Shown here: piece after piece, positions 45,445-53,584 of the stretch
Position numbering within the stretch: position 1 is the stretch's first letter
How the letters are laid out: each line of letters opens with the position of its first letter
Assembly (NCBI RefSeq): GCF_002009175.1
Contig: NZ_CP018047.1
Location: 4,340,001-4,404,000 of the forward strand
Source of the DNA: Streptomyces niveus
GTDB lineage: Bacteria; Actinomycetota; Actinomycetes; Streptomycetales; Streptomycetaceae
Direction: 5' to 3'
DNA: 64,000 nt
Made by a program: the position numbers and the translations under genes
The notes under the pieces: model-generated
Database searches by the model: none
What the model was told of the DNA's origin: nothing
The model's input: the letters and a program-made list of their open reading frames with translations, nothing else

Positions 45445-46461
45445 ATGACGGCCGGGAACAACGGCGCGAGTACGCCCGAGGACGACGATCCGTTCGGCTA
45501 TCTGTACGAGGACGGACAGACGGCCGCGAACGGTGCGCAGGCCCGGCGCGGCGGCTACGGCTACCCCGGTCCCGCCTCTCAGCCCGGTGTGCCGAGAACG
45601 TCGTACAACCAGGTCAGGACCGTCGGCGAGCGCCAGTACGGTCAGGTCCCGCAGCAACAGCAGCCCTACGGGCAGCAGCCTCAGTACGGAGGCCAGCAGC
45701 AGTACGGCCAGCAGGCGCAGTACGGCCAGGCTCCCTACGGACATTCCCCCGACGCGCACTACGCGGCCCCCGAGACCGGTGGCGCCGCCACCCGTACGGT
45801 TCCCGCCCAGCGCGGCGGCGGCGGTCGTGGCAACGGCGGCGGACCCAACACCAAGGGCCTGCTCATCGGCGCGGTCGCCGTGGTGGCGGTCGTCGTGATC
45901 GGAATCACGGCCGCGCTGCTCTCCAACGGAGACGACAGCAAGAACGCCGACGGCGGCCCGACGGACGGCCCGACCACGGGTGAGTCGGCGGCACCGAGCG
46001 AGGACCCCGGCAAGCAGGATCCGGACCCCGAGAAGCCGATCGAGCTCCCGAAGCAGGACGCGGCGACGCTGAAGCTCGGGGCGCCGGCGGTACTGGCGAA
46101 GGACATCAAGGGCGCGAAGGGTGCGGACGGCGCGTATGTGACCGGCTTCAACACCGTCGGAGCCTCGGTGACCTGGACCGCCGACATCGCGGAGGCCGGT
46201 GAGTACGCGCTCAACGTGCGCTACGCCATCCCGGCCAAGGACGCCAACGCGACGCTGACGGTCAACGGCAAGGCCAACAACTCGCCGCTGGGCCTCAAGA
46301 ACTTCATCAAGTCGGACGACCCCAACTGGGAGAAGAACTGGCAGACCACCTGGGCGCCGGTCCAGCTCCAGAAGGGGAACAACGAGATCAAGATCTCCTG
46401 TGAGCAGGGCAACCAGTGCGATGCCATCCTCGACTGGCTCGAGGTCTCGCCGCCCAGGTAA
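45445..46461 (+). CDS. Membrane protein with Q/Y-rich N terminus and extracellular carbohydrate-binding-like domain
   Basis: 338 residues. The cytoplasmic N-terminal region (about 1-135) is low-complexity with repeated QQYGQ-type units. One transmembrane helix follows (about 138-159, KGLLIGAVAVVAVVVIGITA), then an acidic Asp/Pro linker, then a C-terminal beta-sandwich (about 215-338; VTWTADIAEAGEYALNVRYA, NNEIKISCEQGNQCDAILDW) that looks like a CBM35/CBM6-type module. Possibly a cell-wall sensor or binder. The AAGGAG site supports ATG 45445. Confidence 0.72.
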   Translation: MTAGNNGASTPEDDDPFGYLYEDGQTAANGAQARRGGYGYPGPASQPGVPRTSYNQVRTVGERQYGQVPQQQQPYGQQPQYGGQQQYGQQAQYGQAPYGHSPDAHYAAPETGGAATRTVPAQRGGGGRGNGGGPNTKGLLIGAVAVVAVVVIGITAALLSNGDDSKNADGGPTDGPTTGESAAPSEDPGKQDPDPEKPIELPKQDAATLKLGAPAVLAKDIKGAKGADGAYVTGFNTVGASVTWTADIAEAGEYALNVRYAIPAKDANATLTVNGKANNSPLGLKNFIKSDDPNWEKNWQTTWAPVQLQKGNNEIKISCEQGNQCDAILDWLEVSPPR

Positions 46462-46506
46462 CAGGGGCAGGGGCGATCGTCCGTCCCGCGCTCCCCGGCC
46501 GGTTCC

Positions 46507-47367
46507 TCACCCGCCGATCACCTTCAGAAAAGCCGCCACCGTCCCGGTCATCGCCTCGCGAGCCGGGGCGAGGTATTTCCGGGGGTCGACCGTCTTCGGG
46601 TCGGCCTCCAAGTGGGCGCGGACGGCGGCCGTGAAGGCCGTGTTCAGGGCCGTACCGACATTGATCTTGACCATGCCCGCCGCGACCGCCCGCCGGATCT
46701 CGTCGTCGGGGACGCCCGACGAGCCGTGCAGCACCAGCGGTACGGCGACGGCCCGGCGCAGCGCGCCGATCAGTTCGTGGTCCAGGGCCGCCGTGCGGTT
46801 GGTCATCGCGTGTGAGGAGCCGACCGCGACGGCCAGCGCGTCGACGCCGGTGGCGCTCACGTACGCGACCGCCTCGGCCGGGTCCGTTCGGACGCCGGGT
46901 GCGTGGGCGCCGAGCGGCGGTTCGCCGTCCTTGCCGCCGACCCTGCCCAGTTCGGCCTCGATCCAGATGCCGCGTGCGTGGCCCCAGGCGACCGCCTCCG
47001 CCGTGGCGGCGACGTTCGCCTCGTAGGTGAGCTTGGACGCGTCGAACATCACGGAGCTGAAGCCCTCGCCGTCGGCCGCGCGCAGCAGTTCGGCCGATTC
47101 GACATGGTCGAGGTGCAGCGAGAGCGGGGCGGCCGAGGCGCGTGCGACGGCGGCGGTGGCCGCGGCGACGGCCGCCGGTCGGCCGCCGTGGAACTTCACC
47201 GCGTTCTCGGAGATCTGGAGGATCGCGGGGCGGCCGGCCCGTTCGGCGCCGGCGGCGATCGCCTCCGGGTGCTCCAGCGTGATGACGTTGAACGCGGCGA
47301 CGCCGCCCCGCCCGTCCCGCTGTTCGGCCGCCGCCGAGACGAGTTCACCGGTTCGTACGAGTGGCAT
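46507..47367 (-). CDS. Class II (ketose-bisphosphate) aldolase
   Basis: 286 residues of the zinc-dependent FBA/tagatose-bisphosphate aldolase family (KbaY/GatY-like). Features: VAAFNVITLEHPEAIAAGAE, zinc site LSLHLDHVES (HxDH), IEAELGRVGGKDGEPP, and VLHGSSGVPDDEIRRAV for phosphate and zinc binding. It cleaves a ketose bisphosphate to DHAP and an aldehyde. The gene follows a tagatose-6-phosphate/1-phosphofructokinase-type kinase with 47 bp between, so tagatose 1,6-bisphosphate or fructose 1,6-bisphosphate is the likely substrate (inference). Confidence 0.85.
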   Translation of the reverse strand: MPLVRTGELVSAAAEQRDGRGGVAAFNVITLEHPEAIAAGAERAGRPAILQISENAVKFHGGRPAAVAAATAAVARASAAPLSLHLDHVESAELLRAADGEGFSSVMFDASKLTYEANVAATAEAVAWGHARGIWIEAELGRVGGKDGEPPLGAHAPGVRTDPAEAVAYVSATGVDALAVAVGSSHAMTNRTAALDHELIGALRRAVAVPLVLHGSSGVPDDEIRRAVAAGMVKINVGTALNTAFTAAVRAHLEADPKTVDPRKYLAPAREAMTGTVAAFLKVIGG

Positions 47368-47414
47368 GTGGTCCCCTGTCCGGACTGTTCCGTTCCGTCA
47401 CCGGGCGGGCTCGG

Positions 47415-48335
47415 TCACGGTGCTTGTTCCGTCACGGCGATCCGCGGCAGCAGGTCCGCGTACGCCTCCGGGTCGAACTCGCCCGCCGCGGGCGCCAGGA
47501 CCGTCGCCGTGGAGAGCGCGACCGCCCTCGCGAGTCTGTCGGGCCACGGCAGCCGCTCCACGAGCCCCGACAGGAGCCCGGCCACCGCCGAGTCACCCGC
47601 GCCCGTCGGATTGCCCCGTACGGCCTTCGGCGGCGCCGCGCGCCACGAGCCGTCCGGGGTCGCGGCGAGCAGCCCGGCGGCGCCGAGCGAGGCGATCACG
47701 GCACGGCCGCCGCGTCTGCGGGCGTCACGGGTCGCGCGCAGTGGTTCGCGCGAGCCGGTGAGCCGGGCCAGTTCGTCGGCGTTGGGCTTCACGAGGTCGG
47801 GGCGGGCGGCGATGCCCCTGCGCAGTGGTTCACCGCTGGTGTCGAGGAGGACGGGCAGGTTGGCGGCCCGCGCGAGGCGTACGAGTTCGGCGTACGCGCC
47901 GACGTGGATGCCGGGCGGCAGGCTGCCGCACAGCGCCACGGCGTCCGCGCGGGCGACGAGCCCTTCGTAGGAGGTGAGGAACGAGGCCCACTCGGCGGGT
48001 GTGACGGTCGGGCCCGGTTCGTTCAGCTGCGTCGTGTCGCCGGTCGCCTCGTCGACGACGGCGACGGTCCGGCGCGTGGTGCCCGCGATGCCCACGAGCG
48101 CGTCGAACGGGCCCTCGGCGGCGAGCAGTTCGCGCAGCGCGTCCCCCGTCCGGCCGCCGGCGAACCCGGTCACGACGGTCTCGTGACCGAGCGCCGACAG
48201 CACACGGGCGACGTTGAGGCCCTTGCCGCCGGGCCGTTCGGAGACCTCGGCGACGCGGTTGGTGGCGTGCGGGGTGAGGGCGGCGGTGCGGTAGGTGATG
48301 TCGAGGGCGGTGTTGAGCGTGACCGTGAGGATCAT
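47415..48335 (-). CDS. PfkB-family hexose phosphate kinase (LacC/FruK-like)
   Basis: 306 residues. The ribokinase-like fold has the N-terminal MILTVTLNTALDITYR typical of 1-phosphofructokinase/tagatose-6-phosphate kinase and the C-terminal catalytic signature NPTGAGDSAVAGLLSGL with its Asp base. The RPGGKGLNVARVL sugar-phosphate loop is present. Starts at ATG 48335 after GGGAGGG and lies between nagA (143 bp away) and the aldolase, hence probably the third gene of the amino-sugar operon. Confidence 0.87.
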   Translation of the reverse strand: MILTVTLNTALDITYRTAALTPHATNRVAEVSERPGGKGLNVARVLSALGHETVVTGFAGGRTGDALRELLAAEGPFDALVGIAGTTRRTVAVVDEATGDTTQLNEPGPTVTPAEWASFLTSYEGLVARADAVALCGSLPPGIHVGAYAELVRLARAANLPVLLDTSGEPLRRGIAARPDLVKPNADELARLTGSREPLRATRDARRRGGRAVIASLGAAGLLAATPDGSWRAAPPKAVRGNPTGAGDSAVAGLLSGLVERLPWPDRLARAVALSTATVLAPAAGEFDPEAYADLLPRIAVTEQAP

Positions 48336-48478
48336 GCGCGGTGCCCTCCCTCGGGGGTGCGACGGGGGAGGGGCCGCCTGCCCGCTCCGTATCGGTCCTG
48401 ATCATGCCAAAGCCGGGGCGTACGGACCCGGTGGCGGGAGCGGAACGGCTGACCGGGCGCAGCGGCCCGCGCCCGGAT

Positions 48479-49678
48479 CTAGCGGCCCGGTTGCGGCTCG
48501 ACCACCCATTCGCCCTTGCGCAGCACGCCCGCGATCGCGAAGTCCGCGTCCAGGATCACCAGGTCGGCGTCCTTGCCCGCCTCCAGCGAGCCCACCCGGT
48601 CGTCCACACCCAGCAGCTTCGCCGGGTTGGCGGAGATCGCCCGCACGATGTCGGTGACCGGCAGCCGGTCGATCGTCGCCGCGCGTCTGAACGCCGTGTC
48701 CAGGGTCAGCGTCGAGCCCGCGATCGAACCGCCCACGGCGAGCCGCGCGACACCGTCCTTGACCTCGACCTCCAGCGGCCCGAGCTGGTAGACGCCGTCG
48801 CCGAAACCGGCCGCGTCCATCGCGTCCGTGATGAACGCGACCCGGCCCGCGCCCGCGCGGTGGAACGCCAGTTCCAGCGCCGCCGGATGCAGATGCGTGC
48901 CGTCGTTGATCAGCTCGACGGTGATCCGCTCGTCCTCCAGCAGCGCGGCGATCGGCCCCGGCGCGCGGTGGCCGAGCGGCGGCATCGCGTTGAACAGGTG
49001 CGTGGCGACCGTCGCGCCCGCATCGATGGCCTCGACGGTCTGCTCGTACGTCGCGTCCGTGTGCCCGATCGCGGCGATCACGCCGTGCTCGACCAGCAGC
49101 CGTACGGAGTCGATGCCGCCCGGCAGTTCGGTCGCGAGGGTCACCATCCTGGCCGTGCCGCGGGCCGCGTCGAGGAGCTTGCGCACCTCGGCCGGGTCCG
49201 GGTCGCGCAGCAGCGCCTCGCTGTGCGCGCCCTTGCGGCAGGGCGAGATGAACGGCCCCTCGAAGTGGATGCCGGCGAGGTCGCCCTGCTCGACGAGTTC
49301 GGAGAGGAACCCGGCGCGCTGCGCGAGGAAGTCCATCTCGCCGGTGACGGTGGAGGCGACGAGCGTGGTGGTGCCGTGCTCCTGGTGCGTACGGACGCCC
49401 TTGAGGACATCGTCCGCACCGCCCGACGTGAAGGACGCGCCGCCGCCGCCGTGGTTGTGCATGTCCACGAAGCCGGGCACCACCCAGTGGCCGGTCAGGT
49501 CGAGCGTTCCGGGGGCGGTGGCACCGGAGGATCCGGTGGTGTCTCCTACGGAGGAGGCGGCCGGCCCGGCCTCGGTGATACGTCCGCCCTCGACGCTCAC
49601 CCGTCCGTTCTCCACGATCCCGGTCGGCAGCACCACCCGGGCCCCGGCGAGAACAGTGCTTTCGGCGCGTGCGGCCAT
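48479..49678 (-). CDS. nagA: N-acetylglucosamine-6-phosphate deacetylase
   Basis: 399 residues, amidohydrolase superfamily: removes acetate from GlcNAc-6-phosphate (or GalNAc-6-phosphate). Motifs in order: VVPGFVDMHNHGGGGASF, FEGPFISPCRKGAHS, GHTDATYEQT, THLFNAMPPLGHR and the catalytic Asp in FITDAMDAAGFGDG. The ATG overlaps the TGA of the ROK-kinase gene (ATGA), so kinase and deacetylase are coupled. The product feeds glucosamine-6-phosphate pools that govern DasR. Confidence 0.94.
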   Translation of the reverse strand: MAARAESTVLAGARVVLPTGIVENGRVSVEGGRITEAGPAASSVGDTTGSSGATAPGTLDLTGHWVVPGFVDMHNHGGGGASFTSGGADDVLKGVRTHQEHGTTTLVASTVTGEMDFLAQRAGFLSELVEQGDLAGIHFEGPFISPCRKGAHSEALLRDPDPAEVRKLLDAARGTARMVTLATELPGGIDSVRLLVEHGVIAAIGHTDATYEQTVEAIDAGATVATHLFNAMPPLGHRAPGPIAALLEDERITVELINDGTHLHPAALELAFHRAGAGRVAFITDAMDAAGFGDGVYQLGPLEVEVKDGVARLAVGGSIAGSTLTLDTAFRRAATIDRLPVTDIVRAISANPAKLLGVDDRVGSLEAGKDADLVILDADFAIAGVLRKGEWVVEPQPGR

Positions 49679-50610
49679 CAGGCGGATACCTCCGTGGAGA
49701 GAAGATCCCAGGCGAGCAGCCCCGCGCCCAGGCATCCGGCGGTGTCCCCGAGGGCCGCCGGGACGATCTCGGGCAGCTTCTGGAACGTGACCCGCTCCTC
49801 GACCGCGGCCCGCAGGGGTGTGAACAACGTTTCCCCGGCCTCGGCGAGACCGCCACCGATGATCAGCCTTCGGGGGTCGAGCAGGGTGAGCGCGGTGACC
49901 AGCCCGGCCGCCAGCGCGTCGACGGCGTCCGCCCAGACCGCCAGGGCCCTCGGGTCGCCGGACGCGACGGCCTTCGCGCAGTCGGCGGCGTCGGCCTCCG
50001 GATCACCGCTGGCCGCGGCCCACGCCCGGGTGACGGCCGCCGCCGACGCGAGCGTCTCCATGCAGCCGGTCTGCCCGCACCCGCACACGGGCCCGTCGGG
50101 CCGGACCACCACATGTCCGATCTCGCCCGCGTAGCCGTGCGCGCCCGCCTCTATGGTCCCGTCGATACCGATGGCGCCCGCGATGCCGGTGCCGAGGGGG
50201 ACGAAGAAGAACCGGTCCGAGCCCCTGCCCGCGCCGATCCGCCCCTCGGCGAGCCCGCCGGTGCGTACGTCGTGCCCGAGCGCGACCGGTACGCCGCCCA
50301 GCCGGGCCGCCAGCAGATCGCGCAGCGGCAGGTCGCGCCAGCCGAGATTGGCCGCGTACAGCGCGATCCCGCGCTCGGCGTCGACTATCCCCGGTACCGC
50401 CACTCCGGCGGCGACCGCGCTCTCGCCCAGGTGCTCGACGCCGTAGGCGCGCAGATCCGCCGCGAAGCCGAGGATCGTCTCGACGATCGCGTCGGGGCCG
50501 CGCTCCCTGTCGGTCGCGCGGCGCGCTTCGTACAGCAGCGCGCCGTCCGTCCCGACCAGGGCGGCCTTCATACCGGTGCCGCCCACATCCAGGGCGATGA
50601 CGTGTCTCAC
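49678..50610 (-). CDS. nagK: ROK-family sugar kinase (N-acetylhexosamine kinase, NagK-like)
   Basis: 310 residues. The ATP-binding N terminus has VIALDVGGTGMKAAL, the ROK zinc site is CGCGQTGCMET with EIGHVVV before it, and LTLLDPRRLIIGGGLAE lies near the C terminus. ROK kinases act on glucose, N-acetylglucosamine or N-acetylmannosamine; coupling to nagA points to GlcNAc or GalNAc. GTG start. Divergent from a sugar-binding lipoprotein gene; a dre-like box lies 28-43 bp upstream. Confidence 0.86.
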   Translation of the reverse strand: MRHVIALDVGGTGMKAALVGTDGALLYEARRATDRERGPDAIVETILGFAADLRAYGVEHLGESAVAAGVAVPGIVDAERGIALYAANLGWRDLPLRDLLAARLGGVPVALGHDVRTGGLAEGRIGAGRGSDRFFFVPLGTGIAGAIGIDGTIEAGAHGYAGEIGHVVVRPDGPVCGCGQTGCMETLASAAAVTRAWAAASGDPEADAADCAKAVASGDPRALAVWADAVDALAAGLVTALTLLDPRRLIIGGGLAEAGETLFTPLRAAVEERVTFQKLPEIVPAALGDTAGCLGAGLLAWDLLSTEVSA

Positions 50611-50637
50611 AAGCGCATTCTCGCGCGAAAACCCAAG

Positions 50638-50653
50638 AAAGGTCTAGTCCACT
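50638..50653. promoter_or_regulatory. Candidate DasR (dre-like) site upstream of nagK-nagA
   Basis: AAAGGTCTAGTCCACT agrees with the dre consensus AGTGGTCTAGACCACT at 13 of 16 positions. Located just before the nagK start and in the gap shared with the sugar-binding protein gene, so it may govern both. Confidence 0.65.
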
Positions 50654-50858
50654 GTGCGGGATTGTTGCCAGCCCATACAAAGCCTTCGCCAAACCTGACG
50701 GGAGGGGGAAGTTGCCGAAGCGATACGGGGCTGGTGTAGACCTCCGGCGGTGCATGGGGGAAAATCGCAGCTCGTCAACGCAGGACGTCGCGGGGGACCG
50801 ACTGGGACAACGAACGCCGTAAAGACGGCCGAGTGAATACAAGGGTGGGAAAAGAGCT

Positions 50859-52127
50859 GTGCAGCAGCGCTTCCTTAGGGCTTCCGCGGCGATAGCCGCA
50901 CTGGGCATGACGATGGCGCTGAGCGGCTGCGGCAGCTCCAGCGGTTCAGGTGACGTCACCCTGAAAGTGGTCGCGGCGGACTACGGCAACAGTGCCGCCA
51001 ACAGCTCGGAGAAGTACTGGAACAGCCTGGCCAAGGAGTTCGAGTCCAAGAACCCCGGCATCAAGGTCGACATCGACATCCGTTCCTGGAAGACCGTGGA
51101 CGCCGACGTGGCGAAGATGGTCCGGGACGGTGAGGCGCCCGACATCGCGCAGATCGGCGCCTACGCCGACTACGTGAAGAAGGAAGAGCTGTACAGCGCG
51201 GACGAGTTGCTCTCCATTCCCACGCAGGCGAACTTCCTCTCCCGCTTCGCCGACGCCGGAAAGGTCGACCAGACCCAGTACGGAATGCCGTTCGTCGCCA
51301 GCACGCGGCTCCTCTTCTACAACAAGGGCCTCTTCGCCGCCGCCGGTCTCTCCGCGCCGCAGGACTGGGCCGACATCAAGTCGGACGCCGAGGCGCTCAA
51401 GGCGCAGGACGTGCCGACCCCGTTCGCCCTTCCGCTCGGCCCCGAGGAGGCGCAGGCGGAGACCATGATGTGGATGCTCAGCGGTGGCGGCGCCTACACG
51501 GACGCGACCGACGGCTCGTACGCGGTCGACTCCGAGACGAACGTCAAGACCTTCGAATGGCTCCAGAAGGAGCTGGTCGGCAAGGGCCTCACCGGCTCCG
51601 TACCGCCCGGCGAACTGGACCGCGCCGACGCCTTCAAGGCGTTCACGGACGGCAAGGTCGGCATGCTCAACGGGCACCCGACGATGATGCAGGAGGCCGA
51701 GAAGGCCGGCGTCGATGTCGGGATGGTGCCGATGCCCGGCATCAACGGCAAGTCCAAGGCGACGATGGGCGTCGCCGACTGGATCATGGCCTTCAAGCAG
51801 GCCGGCCACCGTGAACAGGCGGGCAAATTCCTCGACTTCACCTTCGAGGACGAGAACGTCATGGACTTCGTCGGGCAGTACGACCTCCTGCCGGTCACCT
51901 ACAGCGCGTCCGAGACGATGGTGGCGGACGACGAGCACAAGGAGCTGCGGAAGTTCCTGGAGGCGCTGCCCACCGCCGAGCTGTACCCGTTCGGCAAGAC
52001 GTCATGGGCGGGTGTCAGCGACGACATCAAGAAGAACATCGGCAAGACGGTGCAGCCCGGCGCGGTGCCTTCGGAGATCCTGGCGAGGATCGGCCGTGAC
52101 GCGACGACGGCGGAGAACGCCGAGTAG
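50859..52127 (+). CDS. Sugar ABC transporter substrate-binding lipoprotein (orphan)
   Basis: 422 residues. Signal peptide with lipobox LSGC (Cys near residue 28), followed by a Ser/Gly linker and a type I solute-binding protein fold of the sugar (SBP_bac_1) class: LKVVAADYGNSAANSSEKYW, FVASTRLLFYNKGLFAAAGL and GVADWIMAFKQAGHREQAGK. No permease genes follow; the next gene encodes a DUF3263 protein. It must rely on permeases elsewhere or act as a receptor; MsiK would supply the ATPase. GTG start. Confidence 0.88.
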   Translation: MQQRFLRASAAIAALGMTMALSGCGSSSGSGDVTLKVVAADYGNSAANSSEKYWNSLAKEFESKNPGIKVDIDIRSWKTVDADVAKMVRDGEAPDIAQIGAYADYVKKEELYSADELLSIPTQANFLSRFADAGKVDQTQYGMPFVASTRLLFYNKGLFAAAGLSAPQDWADIKSDAEALKAQDVPTPFALPLGPEEAQAETMMWMLSGGGAYTDATDGSYAVDSETNVKTFEWLQKELVGKGLTGSVPPGELDRADAFKAFTDGKVGMLNGHPTMMQEAEKAGVDVGMVPMPGINGKSKATMGVADWIMAFKQAGHREQAGKFLDFTFEDENVMDFVGQYDLLPVTYSASETMVADDEHKELRKFLEALPTAELYPFGKTSWAGVSDDIKKNIGKTVQPGAVPSEILARIGRDATTAENAE

Positions 52128-52139
52128 CGTGGCAGCCCT

Positions 52140-52454
52140 ATGACGGCCGCACCCATACCCGAGCCCGAGCCCGGCGCCGACTCCGAGCCCGTACACCCGT
52201 CGCACGAGGACCGCGGTCCCGCCGGCCGGTCGGAACTGACCGAGCGGGACCGCGCCGTCCTCGCCGTGGAGAAGCGCTCCTGGCCGGGCCCCGGCGCCAA
52301 GGAGCGCGTCATCAGGGAGCGGCTCGGCATCTCGCCCACCCGCTACTACCAGCTGCTGGGCGCGCTCATCGACGACCCGCTGGCCCTGGCCCACGACCCG
52401 GTGACGGTCAACCGCCTGCGCCGAATCAGGGACGCCCGCCGCGCCAGCCGCTGA
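52140..52454 (+). CDS. DUF3263 domain protein
   Basis: 104 residues. A Pro/Glu-rich start precedes the DUF3263 region (about 32-100): LTERDRAVLAVEKRSWPGPG then AKERVIRERLGISPTRYYQL, a helix-turn-helix-like pattern, ending in a basic RLRRIRDARRASR. Conserved in actinobacteria, probably a small DNA-binding protein. It starts 12 bp after the binding-protein stop, so it is probably read from the same mRNA. Confidence 0.82.
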   Translation: MTAAPIPEPEPGADSEPVHPSHEDRGPAGRSELTERDRAVLAVEKRSWPGPGAKERVIRERLGISPTRYYQLLGALIDDPLALAHDPVTVNRLRRIRDARRASR

Positions 52455-52486
52455 CCGCGAACGGTCACAGCCCACAACGGCGGGCA

Positions 52487-52559
52487 CATCAAGCCCGTCC
52501 GGCGATTGAGGACACCGACAACGGTGGGGCCCCATCAAGCCCGTCCGGCGTTTGAGGAC
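52487..52559. repeat. Two copies of a 27-bp intergenic repeat
   Basis: Units at 52487-52513 and 52533-52559 (both starting CATCAAGCCCGTCCGGCG and ending TTGAGGAC) differ at one base and are spaced 46 bp apart. Each contains GTCC...GGAC ends. The sequence resembles an interspersed repeat that recurs between genes in Streptomyces genomes (from memory). Confidence 0.75.
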
Positions 52560-52652
52560 GAACCGACCACCGGACGGACCCGGTGATACGAACCCGGCCA
52601 CCGCACCGGCTCCGCACCCCGTAGCGCAGGCCCCGCCGGATAGGCTCAACGC

Positions 52653-53495
52653 ATGGGCAGTCATCCGCACCCCCTGCCGACCCCCGTCACCCCCGCCGGC
52701 ACCGAAGGGCTGGCCGCGCTCCTCGCGCGGCCCGGGAAAGCCCTCGTCGCGCTCGACTTCGACGGCACGCTCGCCGACATAGTCCCGGACCCCGAACAGG
52801 CCCGCGCCCACCCCGGCGCGGTCCCCGCGCTCGTCGCCCTCGCCCCGCACGTGGCGTCCGTCGCGGTGATCACCGGCCGCCCGGCCGATGTCGCCGTACG
52901 GTACGGCGGCTTCGCCGGAGTGCCCGGCCTGGAACACCTCGTCGTCCTCGGCCACTACGGCGCCGAACGCTGGGACGCGGTCAGCGGCGCCGTACAAGCC
53001 CCGGAGCCGCACCCCGGAGTCGCCGCCGTCCGCGCCGAACTCCCCGGGCTCCTCGCAGAGTCCGACTCCTGGCAGGGCGCGTGGATCGAGGAGAAGGGCC
53101 GGGCGGTCGCGGTCCACACCCGCCGCGCCACGGACCCGCAAGGGGCCTTCGACGCCCTGCGCGAACCGCTCGCCGGCCTGGCGGCCCGGCACGGCCTGAT
53201 GCTCGAACCGGGCCGCCTCGTGCTGGAGATGCGCCCGCCCGGCGTGGACAAGGGCGTGGCCCTGCGCGAGTACGTCGACGAGATCGGCGCCGAGACGGTC
53301 GTCTACGGCGGCGACGACCTGGGAGACCTCCCGGCCTTCGCGGCGGTCGACACCCTGCGCGGCGACGGCCATCCGGGTCTGCTGCTGTGCAGCGGTACGG
53401 GCGAGGTCCCCGAACTCGCGGCGAAGGCCGACCTGGTGCTGCCGGGCCCGGGAGCGCTGACCGACTTCCTCGCGGCGGTGGCCGCCCGCCTCTGA
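52653..53495 (+). CDS. otsB: Trehalose-6-phosphate phosphatase
   Basis: 280 residues, HAD superfamily: trehalose 6-phosphate to trehalose. Nucleophile Asp35 and acid Asp37 lie in LVALDFDGTLADIVPD; VAVITGRPADVAVRYGGFAG gives motif II, and VVYGGDDLGDLPAFAAVD is motif IV. ATG 52653 lies 6 nt after TAGGCT (52641-52646), so it is probably leaderless. Its partner otsA is about 1.5 kb downstream on the other strand. Confidence 0.95.
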   Translation: MGSHPHPLPTPVTPAGTEGLAALLARPGKALVALDFDGTLADIVPDPEQARAHPGAVPALVALAPHVASVAVITGRPADVAVRYGGFAGVPGLEHLVVLGHYGAERWDAVSGAVQAPEPHPGVAAVRAELPGLLAESDSWQGAWIEEKGRAVAVHTRRATDPQGAFDALREPLAGLAARHGLMLEPGRLVLEMRPPGVDKGVALREYVDEIGAETVVYGGDDLGDLPAFAAVDTLRGDGHPGLLLCSGTGEVPELAAKADLVLPGPGALTDFLAAVAARL

Positions 53496-53584
53496 GGGTG
53501 GAGGCCCCGGCCCGAAACGCGGGCGACACCGGGCGTCCGGTTCACGCATCATGGTCGTTCGGTGTGAGCGGGGGCGAGGGCTCG

